A DNA stretch of 64,000 bases, from positions 62,001 to 126,000 of the forward strand of contig JAEXYH010000099.1 of NCBI GenBank assembly GCA_023451735.1, in the 5' to 3' direction. Of this stretch, positions 1 through 8,438 are shown in pieces. A model generated the notes under the pieces. It was not told the DNA's origin. It was given only the letters and a program-made list of their open reading frames with translations, and ran no database searches. Origin of the DNA: Pseudomonadota bacterium. GTDB lineage: Bacteria > Pseudomonadota > Alphaproteobacteria > Rhizobiales > Rhizobiaceae. Position 1 is the first letter of the stretch. Every line of letters begins with the position of its first letter. The translations under genes and the position numbers were made by a program.

Positions 1-15
1 ATTGAAGGACAACAG

Positions 16-912
16 ATGATCCGCTTCGGCACTAATCCTATCGCTTGGGCAAACGACGATGACCAGAGCCTCGGCGCCAACATTCCGACCGAACAGATTC
101 TTCGCGAGGCGAGCCAGATCGGCTTCGACGGTATCGAGAACGGCCATCGCTGGCCAGACGACCCGCAGGCACTCCAGGAACTCCTCGGTTCCTACGGCCT
201 TGCCTTCATCTCGGGTTGGTATTCGCTAAACCTTCTTGCGCAATCCGTCGAGGAGGAGAAGAAGGCAATTCAGTCCCACCTCGACAAGCTCAAGCACAAT
301 GGTTGCACGGTCTGCATCGTCTGCGAGACCTCCAACAGCGTGCAGGGGTTACAGGTTCCGCTGTCGCAAAGCCCTGTACTCCCGAAGGCGGAGATGAAAG
401 CCTTTGGCGCAAGGGTTGAGGAGATCGCGGCGTTCACGGCGAGCCAGGGCATCAAGCTCGTCTACCACCACCATATGGGAACCGTGGTCGAGACGCCGGA
501 AGAGATAGACGCCTTCATGGCTGCGACAGGGCCCGAGACGCGGCTGCTGTTCGATGCCGGCCATTGCTATTTTGGGGGCAACGGCCGTGATCCGGTGACG
601 GTCTTGTCGCACTATGTCGACCGGGTCAGTCATTTCCATGCAAAAAATGTGCGACCGGCAGTAATGCGGCAGGTGCGGGAGGAAGGCCTGTCGTTCATGG
701 ATGGCGTGCGTGCCGGCGTGTTCAGCGTGCCAGGAGATGAGGAGGGCGGGGTCGAGTTCGCACCTCTGCTGCAAATCCTGAAAGAGGCCGACTACGCGGG
801 CTGGATCGTCATCGAGGCTGAGCAGGACCCTGATATACGCAACCCCTTTGAGTATCAGTCGCTTGGCCTGAAGACGCTGAAGGCCGCTGCTGCCAGGACC
901 GGCCTCGTCTGA
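16..912 (+). CDS. iolE: Myo-inosose-2 dehydratase (IolE)
   Basis: A 298-residue TIM-barrel protein of the sugar phosphate isomerase/epimerase superfamily. IolE dehydrates scyllo-inosose (2-keto-myo-inositol) to 3D-trihydroxycyclohexane-1,2-dione in cytoplasmic inositol catabolism. Seen in the sequence: the N-terminal GTNPIAWANDD (residues 5-15), which is the IolE form of the family start, then GFDGIENG near 37, the metal-site segment HHHMG (151-155), DAGHCYFGG (180-188) and HFHAK (206-210). The ATG at 16 has AAGGA at 5-9 in front of it. iolB follows after 22 bases, which supports the assignment. The operon probably starts upstream of the window, where iolD or iolC would be expected. Confidence 0.9.
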   Translation: MIRFGTNPIAWANDDDQSLGANIPTEQILREASQIGFDGIENGHRWPDDPQALQELLGSYGLAFISGWYSLNLLAQSVEEEKKAIQSHLDKLKHNGCTVCIVCETSNSVQGLQVPLSQSPVLPKAEMKAFGARVEEIAAFTASQGIKLVYHHHMGTVVETPEEIDAFMAATGPETRLLFDAGHCYFGGNGRDPVTVLSHYVDRVSHFHAKNVRPAVMRQVREEGLSFMDGVRAGVFSVPGDEEGGVEFAPLLQILKEADYAGWIVIEAEQDPDIRNPFEYQSLGLKTLKAAAARTGLV

Positions 913-934
913 CACACGAAACCAGGAGTTTCCG

Positions 935-1732
935 ATGCCTAACCTTCTCCATCGTCCATTCGGCCAGCACGGCAAGGTACACGAAATCACGCCGGCCAGT
1001 GCCGGCTGGCGCTATGTCGGATTTTCCCTCTACCGCCTGCGCGCCGGTGAAACCAGGACAGAAGTGACGGGTGACCGCGAAGTTGTTCTGGTCATGGTCG
1101 AGGGCAAGGCCGCATTCGGAGGCGCGGTCAAGGACTGGGGTGTGCTCGGAGACCGCATGAGCGTATTCGAAAAGACGCCGCCGCACTGCCTCTATTTGCC
1201 GAACGGCACCGATTGGAACGCTACCGCGATAACGGATTGCATCATCGCGGTCTGCTCGGCGCCGGGTATCGGAGGCCACAGGGCGCGGCGGATCGGGCCG
1301 GATGGCATCACGCTGACCCAGCGCGGTGAGGGTACCAACACTCGCTTCATCAATAACATCGCCATGGAAAACGAGGACTATTGCGATAGCCTTCTGGTAA
1401 CGGAAGTGTTCACGCCGGCCGGGCACTGGTCGAGCTATCCGAGCCATCGTCACGATGAGGACGATTTTCCGCGTGTCACCTATCTGGAAGAGACCTATTA
1501 TCACCGGATCAATCCGGCTGACGGATTCGGCATCCAGCGAGTCTATACCGACGACCTACAGCTCAACGAGACCATGACCGTGCATGACGGGGATGTCGTC
1601 TGTGTACCACGCGGTCATCATCCCTGCGGCGCACCGCACGGTTTCGAGATGTATTACCTGAATGTCATGGCCGGACCTTTGCGCAAATGGCGGTTCGTGG
1701 CGGCGCCGCCCGTCGAACACTTGATTCGATGA
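935..1732 (+). CDS. iolB: 5-deoxy-glucuronate isomerase (IolB)
   Basis: A 265-residue cupin-type isomerase of the KduI/IolB family. It converts 5-deoxy-glucuronate to 2-deoxy-5-keto-gluconate, a later step of myo-inositol breakdown. The metal-binding segment is visible as HWSSYPSHRHDED (164-176) with ETYYH at 186-190, followed by the PRGHHP loop (225-230). All are characteristic of IolB, and the length is normal. The start ATG is preceded by AGGAG at 924-928. It lies directly downstream of iolE in the same operon and 18 bases before a third sugar isomerase-like gene. Confidence 0.92.
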   Translation: MPNLLHRPFGQHGKVHEITPASAGWRYVGFSLYRLRAGETRTEVTGDREVVLVMVEGKAAFGGAVKDWGVLGDRMSVFEKTPPHCLYLPNGTDWNATAITDCIIAVCSAPGIGGHRARRIGPDGITLTQRGEGTNTRFINNIAMENEDYCDSLLVTEVFTPAGHWSSYPSHRHDEDDFPRVTYLEETYYHRINPADGFGIQRVYTDDLQLNETMTVHDGDVVCVPRGHHPCGAPHGFEMYYLNVMAGPLRKWRFVAAPPVEHLIR

Positions 1733-1750
1733 CCTCTCCCAACACGGAAA

Positions 1751-2551
1751 ATGACCATGGATCAACCGTTCACACTGGCCGCCTGCGCGGAAATGCTCTG
1801 GCGCGACCGCCCGATGGAATGGCGCTGCGCCCAACTCCGGGAACTCGGCTTTCAGGTCGGCTTGTGGAATTGGCCGGAGCACGACCTTGCTGCACTCGTA
1901 AGATCAGGCGCCACCTTCTCGATCATGAACGGCTATCTGACCGGCAGGCTGGCGGACGACGAGGGTGCAGACGAGTTGCTGCGCTCGGCGCGCGAGACCG
2001 CCCGGGTCGGCAAGCGACTCGGTGTCGCCAGGCTCAACCTGCATGGTACGGGGCTGGGCGAGGGCGGGCTTCCAGTGTGCCCCAGCGAGGTGGTGACGGG
2101 GCGCATGTGGCTGAAGGCGCGCGATACCTTGGCGCGTATCGCGGAAATGGCCGAGCAGGAAAGCGTGGTCTACACACTGGAAAATCTCAACGTGCCGGTA
2201 GATCATCCCGGCACGCCATTCGGTCGAGCCGAGGATACGTTGGCATTGGTCGAAAGTGTCAACCATCCGCGCCTTCGGCTCAATCTCGATTTGTATCATG
2301 TGCAGATTGGCGAGGGTAACCTGATCGAAACCTGCCGGGCCTGCCTACCATGGATCGGCGAGGTGCAGGTGGCTGACGTGCCAGGTCGATGCGAGCCCGG
2401 CACCGGAGAACTCAACTATTCCGTTATCGCCAAGAAGTTGCACCAAATGGGATATCGGGGACCCGTTGGCTTGGAGGCGTTTGCTAAGGGGAATGCCGAA
2501 GATGCCCTTGAGGCTTTTCGAAGCGCTTTTACGCTCGATAAGGCAAGCTGA
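1751..2551 (+). CDS. Hydroxypyruvate isomerase-family TIM-barrel protein
   Basis: A 266-residue protein of the Hyi/OtnI-like branch of the xylose-isomerase-like TIM barrels. Family features seen are NLHGTG in the first half, TLENLN (a metal-ligand Glu strand), NLDLYHVQIGEGN, and the sequence VADVPGRCEPGTGELNY, which is close to the hydroxypyruvate isomerase signature. Members interconvert hydroxypyruvate and tartronate semialdehyde or isomerise 2-oxo-tetronates. Its place behind iolE and iolB suggests a cytoplasmic role with the inositol genes, but the substrate cannot be read from the sequence. Two ATGs lie close together (1751 and 1757). The upstream spacing shows no strong ribosome-binding site. 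Confidence 0.75.
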   Translation: MTMDQPFTLAACAEMLWRDRPMEWRCAQLRELGFQVGLWNWPEHDLAALVRSGATFSIMNGYLTGRLADDEGADELLRSARETARVGKRLGVARLNLHGTGLGEGGLPVCPSEVVTGRMWLKARDTLARIAEMAEQESVVYTLENLNVPVDHPGTPFGRAEDTLALVESVNHPRLRLNLDLYHVQIGEGNLIETCRACLPWIGEVQVADVPGRCEPGTGELNYSVIAKKLHQMGYRGPVGLEAFAKGNAEDALEAFRSAFTLDKAS

Positions 2552-3400
2552 GGCCCAAGCTATCTTTCGGCAATGGTCGTTCCATTTCCCGGGATCGTAG
2601 CCAGCCTAGCCTCTTTGAGGAGATGTCGGCGCAAATCCGGCACACCGATTTTTCCGTCTTCTGCCAGAGAACCGATTGTCGGACATGTGTCACCTGCCTC
2701 AAATCTTGACCGTCGAGATGCACGACGGTGACCGTCAGTGCGAACGGGATCGGATGCGCAAGAGCCGGACGGTCCTTCGAAGAGATCTACCGTTTTCAAC
2801 AATGATGCTGATTGGATAGGGGGAATCGCGACGCCGAATCGTTGCGCGAGATCAAGCAAGGGATCATGTCCAAGCAAAGCCCCCGGGTGAGCCTGGGGCA
2901 AAGAAATAATCGATATCGTCTACCAACTCGCTCCCCTGCTGGCGCTCGTATTTGGTGACCGAGTTCGGATTGAGATCGGCCACGAAGACGGCTCTGCAAA
3001 GTTCGCCACGCCGCGTTCGCTCCAGACAATATCCAGATCTCGAGTCCGTTGTCAGCTCGTGAAGGATCAGGGCCATGTCTGTGATTGCATCCGGAGAAAT
3101 TTCGATGTCCAAGCCATCAAGGATGACCCTTTCGGGGCGTCCTTCGACATAGGTGCAAGGATACCTGGAATGGGACTGTCTCGGGAGATGGCGCTTTAAC
3201 ACAAGTGACGGATATTGAAAAAAAGTGCAATTTTGCAGCGGCGCGACACCATTTATCGATAGCGGTCGGCTTTCTGCGGATAAAATCTCAAAGCTGACGA
3301 AATTCTCACTTTCAATCCCTTGTGTGTCGAACCGTGCGCTGAACGGTGATAGAACCCGCATCGGGATGGGGCGTCTTTTTTCATTGAAGCGGATGCAAAA
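2552..3400. other. Degraded intergenic region with gene remnants
   Basis: About 850 bases without a gene I can support. On the minus strand, positions 3139-3041 encode a segment (ILDGLDIEISPDA, then MALILHELTTDS) that resembles the HWE-type histidine-kinase stretch leading into the ATP-binding N box (LHELATNA). The frame then continues into unrelated sequence. Further left, minus-strand pieces at about 2990-2720 (ADLNPNSVTKY; LLDLAQRFGVAIP) read like fragments of a nucleotide-binding dehydrogenase, in shifted frames. None has a plausible start and stop together. I read this as coding debris. Confidence 0.35.
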
Positions 3401-4300
3401 TTGAAATTCTGGCACTCGATGGTCTGGCGAACGGAAGGCATTCGGGTCGTTGCTCCGGCAAGATGGCGTCAGCTCGACGGTCTCGTCAGTGTCTATTGGG
3501 AGGCTGAAAGCCGGTCGGGCGCGCGAGGATATTATCTCGCCGAAGATCCGCGCATCATGATCTTCTTTAATGACGTGTCGTCTCGCGTCAGAATCTCCAA
3601 CGAAGATGACAGTTTTTCGCGAAACTATCGCCCCATGACGCGCGCGATCTATGTCCCGGCAGGCGTCCCGATGTGGACGACCAGCAGAACTTCACACCGC
3701 TTCTCCCACCTTAATCTGCATGTTCACAAGCATAAGATGATGCGATATCTGGCTCCGTCAGTTGGCAGTTCCGACGCTCTGGCCGCACTGAGACGACCGG
3801 TGGAAATCCAGAATATAGCTGCCATAGAAATGCTGGCCGGCCTGCTGGTGGACGAAATCTCCAGCCCGTCGCGCCACGCCGTCTATGCCGAGAGCCTCGT
3901 TGGCAGCATTGTCAGCGGATTGCTTGATATCCCGCGCGACCACGAGCGATCCGCTATCGGTCATTTGACCGGATTGCAGATGAACCAGCTGACCGAGCGT
4001 ATCGACGCCCAGCAGGGGCATCGGCTGACCATTGCTGAGATGGCAGACAGCGTTGGATTGCCGCTCGGTTCGTTCCCAGGTGTTTTCAAGGAGACGACAG
4101 GCAAGACGCCTTTGCAGTGGCAACTCGCCCGGCGCATCGAATTCGCCAAAAATCTGCTGCTGGAAAGTGACTTGGCCGTCGCCGAAATTGCAGCGCAGCT
4201 GGGATTTACCGACCAGGCGCATCTCACAAAGGCATTCAGGCAGGCTGTGGGGGATACCCCCGCGGCCTGGAGGCGGCATCTTTTTAAGGATCGCTCGTAG
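3401..4300 (+). CDS. AraC-family transcriptional regulator
   Basis: A 299-residue DNA-binding regulator. The C-terminal third (about 200-296) carries the two helix-turn-helix motifs of AraC/XylS proteins: RLTIAEMADSVGLPLGSF for the first, and LAVAEIAAQLGFTDQAHLTKAFRQAVGDTP for the second, with the typical AFR and GxTP-like ending. The N-terminal part is an unassigned ligand-sensing domain. The gene converges on the TonB-dependent receptor at 4364-6535, an arrangement common for AraC activators of siderophore uptake genes, so regulation of that receptor is a reasonable inference. The start is uncertain: TTG at 3401 or ATG at 3419, neither with a strong ribosome-binding site. Confidence 0.85.
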   Translation: MKFWHSMVWRTEGIRVVAPARWRQLDGLVSVYWEAESRSGARGYYLAEDPRIMIFFNDVSSRVRISNEDDSFSRNYRPMTRAIYVPAGVPMWTTSRTSHRFSHLNLHVHKHKMMRYLAPSVGSSDALAALRRPVEIQNIAAIEMLAGLLVDEISSPSRHAVYAESLVGSIVSGLLDIPRDHERSAIGHLTGLQMNQLTERIDAQQGHRLTIAEMADSVGLPLGSFPGVFKETTGKTPLQWQLARRIEFAKNLLLESDLAVAEIAAQLGFTDQAHLTKAFRQAVGDTPAAWRRHLFKDRS

Positions 4301-4319
4301 GGCCGCCTTGCGGCGGCCC
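4300..4319. terminator. Hairpin between convergent genes
   Basis: A perfect 8-bp stem (GGGCCGCC / GGCGGCCC) with a four-base loop begins at the stop codon of the AraC gene and lies between it and the convergent receptor gene. There is no clear T-run, so it may act in both directions as a weak terminator or as a 3' end stabiliser. Confidence 0.5.
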
Positions 4320-4363
4320 GCGTTCCTTCGATATTATTCCCTCAAATTTCTGGGGTCTCCCCG

Positions 4364-6535
4364 TCAGAAACGATAGCGCAGCGATCCAGTAACCGTGCGG
4401 CCTTCTTCGACATAGCACCATGAGCCAGCACATGTTGTTTCGCGATTGTCAAAGATGTTGCTCACGTTGAGCTTCGCCGACAAACCCTTCAGGTCTGGAT
4501 TGGCCGCACCGAAGTCGTATCCAACAGACGCATCCACCAATATGCGGGCATCATTCTTGCCTGTGTTGTTTGCATCAGTCTTCCACGTCTTGGAATAATA
4601 TCGGGCGCCGCCACCAAGGCTCAGCCCTTCCAGCGGGCCGGACGGCATCTGATAGTTGGCCCAGACGGTGAACTGATTTTCCGGGAGGCCAGACGGTACC
4701 TTGCCGGGATTGTCACCCGCCAGAATTTCCATGTCGAGGTACGTGTAGGATGCGAGCAGATCGAGACCGTCGAGCAGGCTTGTCTTGGCCTCGATCTCGA
4801 AGCCGCGCGAACGCACCTTCCCTCGGGAAACCTGGAAGCCGATGTTGTCCGGGTCGGAAGCGAGTGTATTTGTCTGCTCTATATTGAAGACTGCGGCGTT
4901 AACGGCAAGGTTCAGGTCCGCCGGACGATATTTCACACCCACCTCGAACTGCTCACCTTCGGATGGCGCAAAATACTCGCCAGATTTGCTTGTCCCCGAA
5001 TTAGGTGCGAACGACGTAGAGTAGCTTGCGTAAGGCGAGATACCGTTGTCGAAAAGATAGGCCAGGCCTATACGCTTGGAGAAATGCGTGACCTGCTCGC
5101 TCTGGTTGCTATCAAGCCAGTCGTAACGACCGCCAAGGGTCAGCACGAAATTGTTATATTCGATCTGATCCTGCAGATAGATGCCGTACTGGTTTTGCCG
5201 CGTGATGGAGGCAGGTCCCATATCTGCACTTGTCGGACCCGAAATGGGCTGTTTGCCATAGTTCCAGTCCGTGTAGTCGAACGGAGGGGCAGCAACGCTT
5301 CCGTAGGCATAGGAGCTTTCCAGGTAGCTGTAGTCCATTCCACCCAGCACGGTATGTTGCAGGCCACCGGTCGCGACATTCCACTCAAGTTGGTTGTCAA
5401 TCACGAAGGTGGTGGCTGAATCCTGTATCCTGTCTGCCGTTCGGCTTCCATCTGGCAAAAGGATCCCGTCTGCATCGGTACTGAAACTGACATATTTCAT
5501 GTCCACGTCGACTTCCTGATACCGCAGGTTCTGGCGAAATTCGAGGTCGTCGGAGAAGCGATGCTGGAATTCGTAACCGATCCGCTTCTGGTGCAGATCG
5601 AGATCGGCCCATGCAGGATCACCTGATTCGAGATCGGTCCTTGTGCCGTTTTGGCTGACGTACCCGGCCGCGCCGCCGCTGGTAATATCGGAATACTCTC
5701 CCAGGATCGTCAGTTGCGTATCGCGATCATCCGATCGGAATGTCACCGCAGGAGCGATATAAATGCGATCATTTTTTGCTGCGATGAACTGTGTGTCGGC
5801 ATTCCGGGCCAGACCGGTAATGCGGTAGAGAATGTTGTCATTGTCTCCAACCGGACCTGACGAATCAAAATTCACCTGGCGACGATCGAAGTTGCCGAGT
5901 TGGCCTTCAACTTCGTTGAACCGCTCATCGGTCGGGCGCTTCGAAACCACATTCACCAGGCCACCGGGAGATCCTCCGCCATAAAGAACAGAACTCGGTC
6001 CTTTGAGAATGCTGACAGCTTCAAGCCCATATGGTTCCTTGCGGGCAACCGAGAAGTTGCCGCCGATGTCACGCAGCCCATCCCGGTAGTATCCGTTGCT
6101 CGTAACGTTGAAGCCACGGATGAATACCGTGTCGAAACGTGGATCGAAACCGTAGACACCTGTACGCACACCGGAGCTGTAATTGGCCGCCTGAACCAGG
6201 CTCTGGACGTTGCGGTCTTCGAGCTCTTTGCGGGATATGATCGATATCGACTGGGGCACTTTGGCAAGGTCGGCGTCGGTTTTCGTTCCGATAGTCGCTG
6301 ACTGGCCGACATAACCGTCTGCTCTGACCGCGCTGGTTGCGCTGCTACCCGGGGTAACGCTGTCGCCAGTCAGGACAATCGGTGCAAGAGTGGTATCCGA
6401 GTGCGCACCGGAGACATCTTGGCTTATCGCAAAGGTAGGCGTCAACGTGAACAGCGCCGTACAACCAAGGAGGAATCTGTTTCTGCAGCGCTTGTAGGTC
6501 TGGCTCGAAATCCTGCTCGTCTGTTTCATGTCCAT
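4364..6535 (-). CDS. TonB-dependent siderophore receptor
   Basis: An outer-membrane receptor of about 723 residues for ferric siderophores, closest in pattern to the ferrichrome/hydroxamate group (FhuA/FoxA-like). Features in order: an N-terminal signal peptide with a hydrophobic core (FLLGCTALFTL) ending near AIS-Q; a plug domain with KVPQSISIISRKELEDR, the FIRGFNV strand and ILKGPSSVLYGGGSPGG; then a 22-strand-type beta-barrel ending in the C-terminal aromatic motif LRYRF. Transport depends on TonB-ExbBD, which is not in this window. The start is unclear: the frame opens at a TTG (6565) with ATGs at 6550, 6535 and 6529. I chose 6535 because a GGAAA sequence lies seven bases upstream. A convergent AraC gene is the likely regulator. 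Confidence 0.9.
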   Translation of the reverse strand: MDMKQTSRISSQTYKRCRNRFLLGCTALFTLTPTFAISQDVSGAHSDTTLAPIVLTGDSVTPGSSATSAVRADGYVGQSATIGTKTDADLAKVPQSISIISRKELEDRNVQSLVQAANYSSGVRTGVYGFDPRFDTVFIRGFNVTSNGYYRDGLRDIGGNFSVARKEPYGLEAVSILKGPSSVLYGGGSPGGLVNVVSKRPTDERFNEVEGQLGNFDRRQVNFDSSGPVGDNDNILYRITGLARNADTQFIAAKNDRIYIAPAVTFRSDDRDTQLTILGEYSDITSGGAAGYVSQNGTRTDLESGDPAWADLDLHQKRIGYEFQHRFSDDLEFRQNLRYQEVDVDMKYVSFSTDADGILLPDGSRTADRIQDSATTFVIDNQLEWNVATGGLQHTVLGGMDYSYLESSYAYGSVAAPPFDYTDWNYGKQPISGPTSADMGPASITRQNQYGIYLQDQIEYNNFVLTLGGRYDWLDSNQSEQVTHFSKRIGLAYLFDNGISPYASYSTSFAPNSGTSKSGEYFAPSEGEQFEVGVKYRPADLNLAVNAAVFNIEQTNTLASDPDNIGFQVSRGKVRSRGFEIEAKTSLLDGLDLLASYTYLDMEILAGDNPGKVPSGLPENQFTVWANYQMPSGPLEGLSLGGGARYYSKTWKTDANNTGKNDARILVDASVGYDFGAANPDLKGLSAKLNVSNIFDNRETTCAGSWCYVEEGRTVTGSLRYRF

Positions 6536-6565
6536 ATCATTTTCCGTCATAGGTTCGATGGCCAA

Positions 6566-7289
6566 GGGCTTTCAAATCGAATGCCGCAACCGATGTCTGG
6601 CGGGAAACATGACACGCACCTGCCAACGACTGCCGAGCGAACCTCGCGTTCAATCAGCCGAAAGCAGAACCAATCCGTCCCCGGCTGGCGTTTAACCTGA
6701 GTATCAATGTCCGGTATTGTAGATATTCCGATTTTTTGTAAAAACAGGTCGAAGGCCGAACGAGGGCCTTGATCGGTTCAGAACCGGAACTCAATCAACG
6801 AGTCCTTGACCGCATCATACCGTCGGCGACGGATGTGAGTGGAGGCTGGCCTTAATGGCGATCTCTATATATGGCGACATTGGCGCTTGACATGACAGTC
6901 CGTGCGACTGATCTGCCTTGAAAAGCAAGCACCTCTCTTTGACCACGTCGTCCTACGACGGCTTCCGTGTCTGTCCCCTAGGCATGTGTTACTCCCACAA
7001 TACTCGCGGGATGGCCGCATCCCTTTCGACATCAGCACAGCCAGAGGTCTCAATTCCAATGGGTTTTCTACTCTGTACGGCAGGTGACGTTGATTGGCTT
7101 GTGCGGCTGCCGCGAGAGTGACACTTCGCGGCGCAACCTAAAAAAAGATGAGCCGTAAATGGGAAGGCGACCATTACAGACGGGAATGCTCAGCCTGATG
7201 ACGAGAAAATTCCGAACCGTTTCTTAGTTTCTCGATCGTGTGCTCTTCAGCTTCGTGCGCTTGCAACGCTGTACCAGTATAAATATCCC
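6566..7289. other. Intergenic region, no supported gene
   Basis: About 720 bases between the divergently transcribed receptor gene and the LacI-family gene. Open frames here are short (60-70 codons), overlap on both strands and show no recognisable protein pattern or ribosome-binding site. The left part must hold the receptor promoter on the minus strand. I could not identify an iron-response operator with confidence. Confidence 0.5.
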
Positions 7290-7346
7290 TTGACAGATAG
7301 CTCAGCTGCCGTGCTAATGCGTATTAACAGCTAATACGCATTAGCA
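7290..7346 (+). promoter_or_regulatory. Promoter with palindromic LacI-type operator
   Basis: A perfect inverted repeat with 15-base arms, TGCTAATGCGTATTA at 7312-7326 and its complement TAATACGCATTAGCA at 7332-7346, is separated by five bases. Each arm is itself nearly palindromic around TAAT-(GCGT/ACGC)-ATTA, so it may hold two abutting half-operators with the central CG typical of LacI-family sites. A TTGACA (7290-7295) with a 17-base spacer to GCTAAT (7313-7318) forms a candidate promoter whose -10 lies inside the operator. The next gene encodes a LacI-type repressor, so autoregulation of the whole operon is the simplest reading. Confidence 0.75.
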
Positions 7347-7374
7347 GATTTCCGGATGCTTGGGAGGGCGTCGC

Positions 7375-8421
7375 GTGACAGGCCACAAGCGGCTTACCCA
7401 GAACGATATTGCGAAGCTTGCCGGCGTCAGCCAGGCCACGGTTTCGCTTGTCCTGAACGGGGCGCCGACAGCGCTGGCACGAATCCCTGCCGAAACCCGC
7501 GAACGCGTACAGGCTGTCATCCGCACGACCGGCTATGTCGCCGACCCGATCGCCAGACGAATGGCGAAGGGGCTAAACCGCATCCTCGGCGTCTTCACCT
7601 ACGAGCCGGCCTTTCCGAGCGCACAAGCGGACTTCTTCACGCCTTTCCTGCTCGGCATCGAAGAGGAGGCGCAGCAGCAGAACTACGATCTCCTGCTGCT
7701 GACGAGCGCCGGCGTCGGCAATAACCGCAAGATATTTTCCGAGAACAACAGGCTCCGCATCGCCGACGGCTGCCTCGTGCTCGGCCGCGAATTCGACCGC
7801 GAGGAACTCACCCGGCTGGTGGCGGAGGATTACCCGTTCGTGGCGATCGGCCGTCGTGACGATGCCGGCGCGCCGGTTCCCTATGTCGGTGGCGACTATG
7901 CGGCCGGCACCCGGCAGCTCGTCGAGAAGGCCGTTTCGCTCGGCCATTCGAAGCTTGCCTATGTCGGTCCGGAAGGCCCGGCCGAATCCATTGCCGATCG
8001 CTGGCGGGGTTTCGGTTCTGCGCTGGGAGAGGGGCCGGAGCTTGTCCTGCATGTCGATGCCGTCAACCGGCCGGCCGGCGAGATCCTCGAGCGGATCGTG
8101 TCGAGCGGTGCGACGGCGGCTTTCTTCATCGAACTGGCGGATGCCGTGCGCGTCGAGGCCGCGGCGCGCGAGCGCGGGCTTTCAATACCGCAGGATTTCT
8201 CGATGGTCGTGCTTGGAAGCCATATCCGCGCCGGCCGCAGCCCGGTGCGGTTCACCTCCTACGACATTCCGCGCGAAGAGATGGGGCGGCAGGCGACGGC
8301 CATGCTGGTGAACCGCATCGAAACCGGTAGCGCCGGCAGCCAGATCCTTCTTACCTGCGAGCCCGTTGAGGGTGAAACACTGGGACCCCGTTCCTCGGGG
8401 CTAGCGAAAAAACGCCAATAG
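7375..8421 (+). CDS. LacI-family transcriptional repressor
   Basis: A regulator of about 348 residues. The N-terminus has the LacI helix-turn-helix (LTQNDIAKLAGVSQATVSLVLNG) and hinge, followed by a periplasmic-binding-protein-like sensor domain (ILGVFTYEP through the C-terminal region). I chose the GTG at 7375 because GGGAGGG lies seven bases before it; the frame also contains an upstream TTG at 7360. It is the first gene of an apparent operon with an FAD oxidoreductase and a carbohydrate ABC importer, and a large palindrome overlaps its promoter. The ligand is probably the transported sugar-like compound or a product of it. Confidence 0.9.
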   Translation: MTGHKRLTQNDIAKLAGVSQATVSLVLNGAPTALARIPAETRERVQAVIRTTGYVADPIARRMAKGLNRILGVFTYEPAFPSAQADFFTPFLLGIEEEAQQQNYDLLLLTSAGVGNNRKIFSENNRLRIADGCLVLGREFDREELTRLVAEDYPFVAIGRRDDAGAPVPYVGGDYAAGTRQLVEKAVSLGHSKLAYVGPEGPAESIADRWRGFGSALGEGPELVLHVDAVNRPAGEILERIVSSGATAAFFIELADAVRVEAAARERGLSIPQDFSMVVLGSHIRAGRSPVRFTSYDIPREEMGRQATAMLVNRIETGSAGSQILLTCEPVEGETLGPRSSGLAKKRQ

Positions 8422-8438
8422 AAAACGGATGTAATGAC

